A stretch of DNA of 6,188 nucleotides from Alphaproteobacteria bacterium (GCA_003250275.1 QKGW01000324.1:1-6188), one strand, 5' to 3'. Numbered from the stretch's first letter, positions 1 through 6,188 are shown. Numbers and translations: made by a program. The notes: generated by a model not told the origin, from the letters alone.

Positions 1-74
1 CTCTTCCGGCCTGTAGATAACCTTGGAAAGGCGTGCGTTTCTGCGGCATTATGACGCGATGTGCGATTCCCTCG

Positions 75-99
75 GGAACCGATTGCGCGGGATCGCGTT
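75..99 (+). promoter_or_regulatory. Candidate EcfG-type (general stress response) sigma factor promoter
   Basis: GGAAC at 75-79 is followed after 16 bases by CGTT at 96-99. This matches the known alphaproteobacterial EcfG/sigma-T promoter pattern (GGAAC, 16-17 bases, CGTT) with no mismatch in nine fixed positions. It faces the first gene. Transcription would start a few bases after position 99, giving a leader of about 100 bases. By a rough estimate, a nine-base match at allowed spacing within about 200 bases is unlikely by chance. The transcription start itself is inferred, and the call depends on the host being an alphaproteobacterium. Confidence 0.55.
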
Positions 100-117
100 T
101 TCCGGACAACGCTGGTG

Positions 118-139
118 AAACGCCCGTTGCGTGGCGTTT
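118..139 (+). promoter_or_regulatory. Perfect 7-bp inverted repeat in the presumed 5' leader
   Basis: AAACGCC (118-124) and GGCGTTT (133-139) are exact reverse complements separated by eight bases. In RNA this is a stem-loop ending in three U. In DNA it could be an operator dyad just downstream of the candidate promoter at 75-99. There is no long T-tract after the stem, so it is not a convincing intrinsic terminator. Function is unknown and a chance origin is possible. Confidence 0.3.
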
Positions 140-194
140 GAGCCTGCGGTACATATCGCCGTTCGCGCGCGTCGAGGATGCGCAGCGCTGGCCT

Positions 195-201
195 GGAGGG
201 G
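195..201 (+). promoter_or_regulatory. Strong Shine-Dalgarno sequence fixing the start at 208
   Basis: GGAGGGG lies six bases before the ATG at 208. It is the best ribosome binding site in the window and supports this start, which is also the one that gives a clean signal peptide. Confidence 0.75.
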
Positions 202-207
202 ACCTGA

Positions 208-753
208 ATGGGTGTGCGGTTGGTTTCGGTGATCCTGATGGGATTGTTGGGCGCGGCTCCGGCCTTCGCGGCGGACACCGGCTCGCCGGCCAAGACCAAG
301 GCCGCATCTCCGGCCGCAGCGAAGCGCGGCGACCCCGCCGCCGCCGAATGCGCCTGGCTCGGCAAGCGGATCATCCAGCTCCTCTCCCGCGACGACGTTG
401 TCGCCGCCGGCGAGTTCCGTCAGTTCTACGTCAGCTTCGGCTGCTCCGAGGCGCACCTCGGCGCCGCCTTCGGCTGCGCCATCGAGGGCTCTGCGCCGGG
501 CGCCGCCGACGCCTGCTCGGCGCGTTCGGAATGCGTCGACCTGTGCTGGGCGTCGCCGACCGCCTCGCCGCTCGACAAGAGCGCGCCGACCCCGGCTCCG
601 GCCGGCGCCAAGCCCGCGGCTCCGGCCCAGGGCAAGCCGCAGGTCGCGCCGCCGCAGCCGCCGAAGAAGCCGGCGGACAAGCCCGCCGCCGACAAGCCGG
701 CCGACGCCGCGGACAAGGCGCTGCTGCCGCGCGGGCCCTACGACAAGAAGTAA
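208..753 (+). CDS. Small exported six-cysteine protein with Pro/Ala/Lys-rich tail, function unknown
   Basis: I do not recognise the family of this 181-residue protein. Residues 1-22 look like a Sec signal peptide: a short basic start (R4), a hydrophobic core and an AFA-A cleavage motif near residue 21-22, so the product is probably periplasmic or secreted. No lipobox cysteine is present. After an Ala/Lys-rich linker (23-43), a compact segment of about 70 residues holds six cysteines (48, 79, 90, 103, 109, 113), enough for three disulfides. The rest (114-181) is a low-complexity tail rich in Pro, Ala and Lys with repeated DKPA units, probably disordered, positively charged and perhaps wall- or polysaccharide-contacting (inference). 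The start is fixed by the ribosome binding site at 195-201. An EcfG-like promoter lies about 110 bases upstream. It sits 67 bases before the GH17-GT2 gene on the same strand, so an envelope role linked to that enzyme is possible but unproven. G/C-rich third positions match the neighbours, supporting a real gene. Confidence 0.8.
   Translation: MGVRLVSVILMGLLGAAPAFAADTGSPAKTKAASPAAAKRGDPAAAECAWLGKRIIQLLSRDDVVAAGEFRQFYVSFGCSEAHLGAAFGCAIEGSAPGAADACSARSECVDLCWASPTASPLDKSAPTPAPAGAKPAAPAQGKPQVAPPQPPKKPADKPAADKPADAADKALLPRGPYDKK
664..717 (+). repeat. Short in-frame repeats encoding the Lys/Pro/Ala/Asp tail
   Basis: The coding sequence for residues 153-170 repeats a GACAAGCC core (DKP, with PA and AD units around it), giving protein units such as KPAD, DKPA and DKPAD. 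The copies are imperfect at third positions. It is low-complexity coding sequence, not a mobile element, and may vary in copy number between strains. Confidence 0.5.
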
Positions 754-787
754 CCTCTCGGGGGCGATGGCTCCTGGGTTCGTGGCA

Positions 788-808
788 GTCGGCTCGCCGC
801 CGACAGGA
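788..808 (+). promoter_or_regulatory. Small hairpin abutting the ribosome binding site of the glucan synthase gene
   Basis: GTCGGC (788-793) and GCCGAC (799-804) form a perfect 6-bp stem with a five-base loop. It is followed directly by AGGA (805-808), a modest Shine-Dalgarno 12 bases before the ATG at 821. No T-tract follows, so it is not a terminator. It may influence ribosome access or mRNA stability, or be chance in GC-rich DNA. Confidence 0.3.
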
Positions 809-820
809 TGATCGGGCAAC

Positions 821-3433
821 ATGAAAAACGTTGCGCTCGCGGCGCTCGTCGCCGCCATCGTTCACGGGCTGATCTGGTTCGCGACGCACGAGTCCTTCTC
901 GCCGCCGGACCTCGAGGATTCGATCGAGTCCCTATCGTTCAACAACGCGACGCCCGAACAGCGCGCCCACCCGTTCACCGACGAGGAACGCGCCGCGACC
1001 GAGCGCGACCTCTCCACCGTCGCGATGGTGTCGCGCGGCATCCGCCTCTACGCCGCGACCAACCGCTTCGCCGAAATCCCGACGCTCGCCCGCAAGTACG
1101 GCCTCAAGGTCACCGTCGGCGCGTGGCTCGACAAGGACCTCGACTACAACAAGAAGGAAATCGAGGCGGCGATCGAGGCGACCAACCGCAACCCGAACGT
1201 CCGCGGCGTGATCGTCGGCAACGAAACCCTGCTGCGCGCCGATCTCACCTACGACCAGCTCGTCAGCTATCTCCGCCAAGTGCGCAAGCGCGTCGGCGTG
1301 CCGGTGTCCACCGGCGAGATCTGGTACTCCTGGATCGAGCATCCGAAGCTCGCCAACGAGGTCGACTTCATCGCCGCGCACGTGCTCCCCTACTGGGAGG
1401 CGGTGCCCCCCGAGGATGCGGTGAAGTTCGCGGTGCAGCGCTACCAGGACCTCAAGAACGCCTTCCCCGGCAAGCGCATCGTGATCGCCGAGTTCGGCTG
1501 GCCGAGCCGCGGCTACAACCGCCACTCGGCGGACCCGGACCCGGTCGGCCAGGCGCGCATCGTCCGCGAGTTCCTCGCCGAGGCGAAGAAGCGCGGCATG
1601 GAATACAACATCGTCGAGGCGTTCGACCAGCCGTGGAAGGTCAACGAAGGCTCGGTCGGCCCGTACTGGGGCATCTTCGACGCCAACCGCAATCTCAAGT
1701 TCTCGATGATCGGCTCGGTCGCGCGCACCAACCTGCCGCGCCTCGCCGCCGTCGCGCTCGCGATCGGCGCGCTCGTCACGGTGTTCGGCCTACGCCGCCG
1801 CAACCCCACCTTCGGCCATGCGCTCGCGTTCTCCGCCGCCGCCAACGCGCTCTCCGCGGCGATGGCGCTGGCGGCGATGTACCCGATCGAGAACTACCTC
1901 AACATCGGCTCGGCGATCGCCTGGGTGATCGGCTTCCTGCTGATGATCCCGCTCACCGCGATGACCCTGGTGAAGGTGCACGAGGTCGCGGAGATCACCC
2001 TCGGCCGCCGCCCGAAGCGCCTGTGGAATCCGCCCGAGATGCCGACGCCGCCCGAGCGCGCGCCGATGGTGTCGATCCACATTCCGGCCTACCGCGAGCA
2101 GCCGGACATGCTGATCCAGACGCTCAACTCGGCCGCCGCGCTCGACTACCCGAACTTCGAAGTGCTGGTGATCGTCAACAACACTCCCGAGGAGCACCTC
2201 TGGAAGCCGATCGAGGAGCACTGCGCCAAGCTCGGCCCGCGCTTCAAGTTCATCAACCTCGTCAAGGTCTCGGGGTTCAAGGCCGGCGCGCTCAACATGG
2301 CGATGCCGCAGATGTCGCCGGACGCCGAGGTGATCGGCCTGATCGATGCCGACTACGTGCTCCACCCCGGCTGGCTGCGCGACCTCGTGCCCGCGTTCGA
2401 GGACCCCACCGTCGCCCTCGTGCAGGCGCCGCAGGACCACCGCGACGGCCACGATTCGCTGTTCAAGGAAGTGATGAACAGCGAATACGCCGGGTTCTTC
2501 GACATCGGCATGGTGCAGCGCAACGAGGACGACGCGATCATCACCCACGGCACGATGCTGCTGATCCGCCGCTCCGCGTTCGACGAAATCGGCGGCTGGG
2601 CCACCGACACCATCACCGAGGACACCGAACTCGGCCTGCGCCTGATGGCGATGGGCTACCACGCCCACTACACCAACCGCCGCTACGGCTGGGGGATGCT
2701 GCCCGACACCTACAAGGCGTTCAAGACCCAGCGCCACCGCTGGGCCTACGGCGCGGTGCAGATCATCCGCAAGCACTGGAAGCTGATGCTGCCGGGCCGT
2801 TCGCAGCTCACCGGGGCGCAACGCTTCCAGTTCGTCACCGGCTGGTCGTACTGGCTTTCCGACGCGTTCGGCGTCGCCGCGGCGATCCTCAACTTGGTGT
2901 GGGTGCCGGTGATCCTGTTCGTCGGCGTGCTCATCCCGATGCTGCCGTTCACCGTGCCGATTCTGGCGATGTTCTTCGTCAACCTGGTGCACTGCGTGGT
3001 GCTTTACGTCGCCCGCGTGAAGGTCAAGCCGACGCAGATCATCGGCGCGGCGGTGGCGGCGATGAGCCTGCAGTACACCGTCGCGAGCGCGATGGCGGCG
3101 GGGTTCATCTCCGACAACCTGCCGTTCCTGCGCACCGACAAGGGTGGCGCTGCCAAGCGCGCCAGCGAGAATCCGGCGAAGAAGGAAATCATCCTCGGCC
3201 TGCTGCTCGCCTTCGGTGCCGCGGTGCTGGTGGGCACCAACTTCACCGGCATCACCGAACTCAACATCTTCGCCGCCACCCTCGCGGTGCAGGCGTTGCC
3301 GTTCCTCTCCGCCTGGGCGCTTGCCACGATCGAACGCCGCGCCAGCGACCGCGCCGCCCGCGCCGCCGCCGCGGCGCAGCGGGCCGCCGAGGATCAGGCT
3401 CTCGCCGAGGCCGCGCGCACCGCCGCCGAATGA
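821..3433 (+). CDS. Membrane GH17-GT2 fusion, probable beta-glucan synthase (NdvB-like)
   Basis: This 870-residue protein probably polymerises glucose from UDP-glucose (GT2 part) and remodels the beta-glucan outside the membrane (GH17 part). Residues 4-22 form a membrane anchor. Residues about 60-295 are a GH17-like domain with the expected acid/base glutamate in VGNE (E135) and nucleophile in AEFGWPS (E224). Three membrane segments follow (about 308-324, 333-353, 361-383), and RRR at 325-327 fits a cytoplasmic loop. The GT2 domain has IPAYRE (421-426), D-A-D (509-511), TED (599-601) and QRHRW (637-641), the full set for processive synthases. About five more membrane segments lie between 683 and 836. 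The last 30 residues are Ala/Arg/Glu-rich and probably helical. This architecture is known from Bradyrhizobium and Pseudomonas NdvB-like proteins, whose GH17 domains act as glucanosyltransferases. No PilZ domain is visible. The exact linkage and whether the product is cyclic cannot be told. The start has AGGA 12 bases upstream and gives the anchor needed for topology. Confidence 0.9.
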   Translation: MKNVALAALVAAIVHGLIWFATHESFSPPDLEDSIESLSFNNATPEQRAHPFTDEERAATERDLSTVAMVSRGIRLYAATNRFAEIPTLARKYGLKVTVGAWLDKDLDYNKKEIEAAIEATNRNPNVRGVIVGNETLLRADLTYDQLVSYLRQVRKRVGVPVSTGEIWYSWIEHPKLANEVDFIAAHVLPYWEAVPPEDAVKFAVQRYQDLKNAFPGKRIVIAEFGWPSRGYNRHSADPDPVGQARIVREFLAEAKKRGMEYNIVEAFDQPWKVNEGSVGPYWGIFDANRNLKFSMIGSVARTNLPRLAAVALAIGALVTVFGLRRRNPTFGHALAFSAAANALSAAMALAAMYPIENYLNIGSAIAWVIGFLLMIPLTAMTLVKVHEVAEITLGRRPKRLWNPPEMPTPPERAPMVSIHIPAYREQPDMLIQTLNSAAALDYPNFEVLVIVNNTPEEHLWKPIEEHCAKLGPRFKFINLVKVSGFKAGALNMAMPQMSPDAEVIGLIDADYVLHPGWLRDLVPAFEDPTVALVQAPQDHRDGHDSLFKEVMNSEYAGFFDIGMVQRNEDDAIITHGTMLLIRRSAFDEIGGWATDTITEDTELGLRLMAMGYHAHYTNRRYGWGMLPDTYKAFKTQRHRWAYGAVQIIRKHWKLMLPGRSQLTGAQRFQFVTGWSYWLSDAFGVAAAILNLVWVPVILFVGVLIPMLPFTVPILAMFFVNLVHCVVLYVARVKVKPTQIIGAAVAAMSLQYTVASAMAAGFISDNLPFLRTDKGGAAKRASENPAKKEIILGLLLAFGAAVLVGTNFTGITELNIFAATLAVQALPFLSAWALATIERRASDRAARAAAAAQRAAEDQALAEAARTAAE

Positions 3434-3449
3434 CTGGCCAGCGCTCCCG

Positions 3450-3498
3450 CGCCGAACTACACTAATTGCTGAAGTACGGCGTTCGGGGGAGTTCGGCG
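3450..3498 (+). promoter_or_regulatory. 9-bp inverted repeat spanning the intergenic region before the FIST gene
   Basis: CGCCGAACT (3450-3458) and AGTTCGGCG (3490-3498) are exact reverse complements around a 31-base loop. The motif GTTCGG also occurs at 3481-3486, exactly ten bases before its copy at 3491-3496, so the left arm could pair with either. The right arm ends four bases before the ATG at 3503 and overlaps the purine-rich ribosome binding site (3485-3491). It could be an operator with same-face half-sites or an mRNA structure limiting translation. Both readings are inference. Confidence 0.3.
3485..3491 (+). promoter_or_regulatory. Ribosome binding site of the FIST gene
   Basis: GGGGGAG lies 11 bases before the ATG at 3503. 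The spacing is slightly long. A second purine stretch (GGCGGAAA, 3495-3502) runs right up to the ATG. Together they support this start, which leaves only about 29 residues before the FIST fold. Confidence 0.45.
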
Positions 3499-3502
3499 GA
3501 AA

Positions 3503-4717
3503 ATGGCGGTTGCAACGGCGTGCAGCGTTCTGGCCGATTCCGCCGCAGCGTTCGCGGAAACCTATGATCGTGTGCATGAGCGCCTCGGCGGCGATCCCGA
3601 TCTCCTGCTCCTCTACCACACCACCGAACACGACGGCGCGGCCTTGCGCGCCGCGACCGGAGCGCTGCCGCCCGGCGTGCGGGTGATGGGCAGCACCACC
3701 TGCTTCGGCCTGCTCTCGGAGGAAGGCACCTTCATCGGCGCCCACGTACTCGGCCTGCTCGGCCTGCGGACGCCCGGAATTTCCGCCGGCGCCGGGCTTG
3801 CCGCCAAGGGCGCGGACCCCGCCGCCGCCGCGCGCCGCGCGCTGCTCGCCGCCCTCGACGAAGCGGATCGTCCGGGCGAGACCCCGGACCTCGTGCTGCT
3901 TTCCTCCACCGCGGGTGACGAGGAGGCGGTGCTCGCCGGCATCGCCTCGGTGGTCGGCCCGGCCGTCCCGGTGTGGGGCGGCACCGCGGGCGGCCCGCGC
4001 CTCGACGGCGCAAGCTGCGGCGACGACCTCGGACGGGTGTTCGGACGGGTCGCGGTGCGCGGCGCCGACGCGACCGACGCGGTCGCGCTCGCCGCGGTGT
4101 TCGCGCCGACGCCGATCGCCCGCTCGTTCCACAACGGATGCGTGCCGACCGCGTTCTCGGGAGCGATCACCGCCACCGACGCGCCACGGGTGATCCGCAG
4201 CATCGACGGCGAGCAGGCAGCGGACGTCTACTCGCGCTGGATCGAGTCCCACACCGGCGCGCCGGTGGAGGGCGGCGCCTTCGACCTGATGCCGCTTGGG
4301 CGCGAGATCGGGCGGATCGGCGCGTATCCGATGTACGCGCTCACCCATGTCGCGGCGCGGCGCGGCGACGGTGCGCTCGCGGTGATGACCGACGTCGCCG
4401 AGGGCGAGGAGGTGCGGCTGATGATCGGCGCGTGGGAAAGCATCGCGGCCCGTCCCGCGCGCGCCGTCGAGGCCGCGATCGGCCTGCAGGCGCCGGACGC
4501 GGATCGGATCGACGGCGCGATGATCGCCTTATGCGCCGGGTTGCTGCCGCGCATCGCGCCCGAAATCGAGATGGTGCAGCACTCGGTGCGCACGGCGATG
4601 GGCGGGTATCCGTTCCTCGGCGCGTTCACCTTCGGCGAACAGGGCAGCCTCGCCGGCGAACGCTCGGTGCACGGCAACCTGATGATTTCCACGGTAGTCT
4701 TCGGAGAACGGCGATGA
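3503..4717 (+). CDS. FIST domain sensory protein (FIST_N plus FIST_C)
   Basis: This 404-residue protein is a stand-alone FIST protein. FIST modules are sensory input domains found with chemoreceptors, histidine kinases and cyclic di-GMP enzymes, and have been proposed to bind small ligands such as amino acids. The FIST_N part (about 30-235) shows the LLLLYHT strand (34-40), GSTTCFG (63-69, where many members have GCST-like sequence) and VWGGTAGG (157-164). The FIST_C part (about 236-385) shows YPMYALTH (275-282), CAGLLPR (344-350) and the typical closing YPFLGAFTFGEQG (369-381). No signal peptide, membrane segment or output domain is present, so it is cytoplasmic and must act through a partner. 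That partner is very likely the diguanylate cyclase that overlaps its stop codon by four bases. It begins 69 bases after the glucan synthase gene with no clear terminator between them. Family assignment is firm; the ligand is unknown. Confidence 0.9.
   Translation: MAVATACSVLADSAAAFAETYDRVHERLGGDPDLLLLYHTTEHDGAALRAATGALPPGVRVMGSTTCFGLLSEEGTFIGAHVLGLLGLRTPGISAGAGLAAKGADPAAAARRALLAALDEADRPGETPDLVLLSSTAGDEEAVLAGIASVVGPAVPVWGGTAGGPRLDGASCGDDLGRVFGRVAVRGADATDAVALAAVFAPTPIARSFHNGCVPTAFSGAITATDAPRVIRSIDGEQAADVYSRWIESHTGAPVEGGAFDLMPLGREIGRIGAYPMYALTHVAARRGDGALAVMTDVAEGEEVRLMIGAWESIAARPARAVEAAIGLQAPDADRIDGAMIALCAGLLPRIAPEIEMVQHSVRTAMGGYPFLGAFTFGEQGSLAGERSVHGNLMISTVVFGERR
4703..4717 (+). promoter_or_regulatory. 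Ribosome binding site and ATGA overlap coupling FIST and cyclase
   Basis: GGAG (4703-4706) inside the end of the FIST gene lies seven bases before the ATG at 4714. That ATG overlaps the FIST stop TGA (4715-4717) as ATGA. This arrangement is typical of translational coupling, which tends to give matched amounts of interacting proteins. It also fixes the start of the downstream gene. Confidence 0.7.
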
Positions 4718-6188
4718 CCTCGCGGTTCGCCGACCTCGAACGCCTCGGCGAGAGCCTGATCGAGCTCGACCGCCTGCGTCAGCACGAACGCGCGATGCGG
4801 ATCGAGACAGAAGGGCTGGTGCGCTGCCTGCGCAAGCTCGGCGACGCGCACGACGCCGACGACCTGTTCGACGTCGTCGTCGGCGTGCTGCGCGAACTCG
4901 TGCCGTTCGAGGAGGCCTTCCTCGTCGCCCGCGGTGCCAAGGGCGGCCTCCGCGTCGCACGCGCGACGGCGCAGAACCTCCTCGGCCTGCGCTGGACGCC
5001 GCGCAAGGTGCTGCGCCGGGTGATCGAGGGCGAGACGGTGACGATGTTCGACACCGCGCACGCGCCCGACTGGCGCACCCTTCCCGACGCGCTGCGCGAC
5101 GCGATGCGCTCGGCGCTGCTGGTGCCGATCCGCTCGCGCGCGGTGACCGGCGCGATGGTGTTCGTCCACTCCGAAGCGGCGTTCTTCACCCCGGCGCACC
5201 GCCACCTGCTGCGCCGCTTCAGCCCGCTGATCGACCAGGCGCTCAACGCGATGGCGGTGCGCGAACGGCTGGAGAAGGAACGCATCGCCGCGCGCATCGC
5301 CACCCTCGAACGGCAAAAGGCCGAGGCGGAAATCCGCCGCGCCCGCGATACCATGGAGAACGCCATCGGTTTCGCGCCGATCTACGCCTGGGAGATCGAC
5401 CTCGACTACCGCTATATCTTCGCCCACGGCACCGCCAAGGTGCTGGGTTACGCACCCGAGGAACTGATCGGCCGCCTCGCCATCGACTACTTCGACACCG
5501 AGGATCCGGCCACCAGCGCGTGGATCGAGATGATGGCGCGCCGCGAGCCATTCGAGAACGTGGTGATCCGCCGCCGCTGCAAATCCGGCGGCAAGATCTG
5601 GGCGGCGGTGAGCGGGCGGCCGCTGTTCGACGGCGACGGCCGCTTCTCCGGCTACCGCGGCATCACCATGGACGTGACCGAGAGCACCGAGGCCAAGCTC
5701 AAGCTCGAACAGATGGCGCTGCACGACGCGCTCACCGGGCTCGCCAACCGCCGCAAGTTCCTCGACCACTTCGAGCCCGCGCTCGCGCGGGTGATGCGCA
5801 CCGACGCGCCGCTGTCGCTGCTCGCCATCGACATCGACTTCTTCAAGCGGGTCAACGACGCCTACGGCCACCCGGCGGGGGACGACGTGCTAGTCGCGGT
5901 CGGGCGGATTCTCGAACGCACGGTGCGCCGCACCGATCTCGTCGCGCGCTTTGGTGGCGAGGAGTTCATGGTGCTGCTCGCCGACACCGACGCCGGGGGG
6001 GCGGCCGACGTGGCGGAGAAGCTGCGTGCGGCGGTCGAGGCGGAACGCTGCGTCGTCGAGGTAGCGGGACGCCCGCTCGAAATCGCGGTGAGCATCAGCA
6101 TCGGCGTCGCAACGGCGACGCGCGGCACCCCGACCTCGTTCGACGATCTGATCGAACGCGCCGATCAGGCGCTCTACGCCGCCAAGCT
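4714..6188 (+). CDS. GAF-PAS-GGDEF diguanylate cyclase, 3' end cut by window edge
   Basis: The frame is open from the ATG at 4714 to the window end (491 codons seen). The product should make cyclic di-GMP from two GTP in the cytoplasm. Residues 1-35 are a charged helix. About 36-178 look like a GAF domain, 180-212 is a charged helix likely to be a coiled-coil linker, and 212-330 is a PAS domain ending in the usual YRGITMDVTE (314-323). The GGDEF domain starts at HDALTGLANRR (337-347). It has IDIDFFK with metal-binding D373, the guanine-contacting N381 in RVND, the active-site GGEEF (414-418) and RRTD (405-408) exactly five residues before it, an intact inhibitory I-site. ADQALYAAK at the right edge is the usual end of a GGDEF domain, so only a short tail may be missing, but a following EAL domain cannot be excluded. 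No membrane segments are visible. The ATGA overlap with the FIST gene suggests that FIST supplies an additional input. Confidence 0.92.
   Translation, partial: MTSRFADLERLGESLIELDRLRQHERAMRIETEGLVRCLRKLGDAHDADDLFDVVVGVLRELVPFEEAFLVARGAKGGLRVARATAQNLLGLRWTPRKVLRRVIEGETVTMFDTAHAPDWRTLPDALRDAMRSALLVPIRSRAVTGAMVFVHSEAAFFTPAHRHLLRRFSPLIDQALNAMAVRERLEKERIAARIATLERQKAEAEIRRARDTMENAIGFAPIYAWEIDLDYRYIFAHGTAKVLGYAPEELIGRLAIDYFDTEDPATSAWIEMMARREPFENVVIRRRCKSGGKIWAAVSGRPLFDGDGRFSGYRGITMDVTESTEAKLKLEQMALHDALTGLANRRKFLDHFEPALARVMRTDAPLSLLAIDIDFFKRVNDAYGHPAGDDVLVAVGRILERTVRRTDLVARFGGEEFMVLLADTDAGGAADVAEKLRAAVEAERCVVEVAGRPLEIAVSISIGVATATRGTPTSFDDLIERADQALYAAK

Noticed and set aside
23..52. Possible sigma-70 promoter (TTGGAA, 18 bases, CATTAT)
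   Set aside because: Each box matches only four of six consensus bases, which is weak compared with the EcfG-like element at 75-99.
33..824. 263-codon + strand frame covering the first gene and its leader
   Set aside because: It has no ribosome binding site and an Arg/Gly-rich low-complexity translation, and it conflicts with the signal-peptide gene at 208-753.
3434..3441. CTGGCCAG palindrome just after the synthase stop as a terminator
   Set aside because: It has no loop and no T-tract, so it cannot form an intrinsic terminator.
808..3465. 885-codon + strand frame overlapping the synthase gene in another phase
   Set aside because: The translation is Arg/Pro-rich with no recognisable domain, while the 821-3433 frame carries all GH17 and GT2 motifs and membrane segments.
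3454..3483. Second EcfG-like element before the FIST gene (GAAC ... CGTT)
   Set aside because: The first G of GGAAC is missing and the gap is 22 bases, not 16-17.
1790..4348. Very long open frame on the - strand opposite the synthase and FIST genes
   Set aside because: It spans two well-supported genes and their gap, its translation is rich in Arg, Gly, Ala and His with no family motifs, and long antisense frames are expected in GC-rich DNA.
4228..5871. 547-codon - strand frame opposite FIST and cyclase
   Set aside because: It is a compositional shadow with no motifs and covers the coupled FIST/GGDEF junction.
5995..6001. Run of seven G in the cyclase gene as a phase-variation tract or frameshift
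   Set aside because: The frame stays open with correct GGDEF motifs on both sides, and seven G is unremarkable in DNA this GC-rich.
1..6188. CRISPR array, tRNA, rRNA or insertion sequence
   Set aside because: No regularly spaced repeats, RNA gene signatures, transposase motifs or terminal inverted repeats were seen.

Overview
The window is GC-rich DNA (about 70% by eye) whose coding frames have strong G/C third positions. It most likely comes from an alphaproteobacterium. The main reasons are a close match to the alphaproteobacterial EcfG-type stress promoter (75-99) and a GH17-GT2 fusion of the kind known from Bradyrhizobium and Pseudomonas NdvB-like proteins. Genus cannot be read from the sequence. 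All four supported genes lie on the + strand, and the window is almost fully coding after position 208.

Layout: positions 1-207 are non-coding and hold an EcfG-like promoter (75-99), a dyad in the presumed leader (118-139) and a strong Shine-Dalgarno sequence. Positions 208-753 encode a small exported protein with six cysteines and a Pro/Ala/Lys-rich tail, of unknown function. After a 67-base gap containing a small hairpin next to the ribosome binding site, 821-3433 encodes a large membrane protein. It joins a periplasmic GH17 domain to a cytoplasmic GT2 synthase with both catalytic sets intact, so it is a likely beta-glucan synthase/remodelling enzyme. After a 69-base gap with a 9-bp inverted repeat, 3503-4717 encodes a stand-alone FIST sensory protein. 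It overlaps by four bases (ATGA) a GAF-PAS-GGDEF diguanylate cyclase (4714 onward), which runs off the right edge with its last visible residues at the end of the GGDEF domain.

Working model (inference): the FIST protein and the cyclase are translationally coupled and probably form one sensory unit that makes cyclic di-GMP, with FIST and GAF/PAS as inputs. The upstream GH17-GT2 enzyme makes or remodels an envelope or extracellular glucan. The exported Cys protein may be an envelope accessory factor. No obvious intrinsic terminator was seen between the genes, so one stress-induced transcript could cover all four, but separate promoters cannot be excluded. The glucan synthase carries no visible PilZ domain, so a cyclic di-GMP link would have to be indirect or use an unrecognised site.
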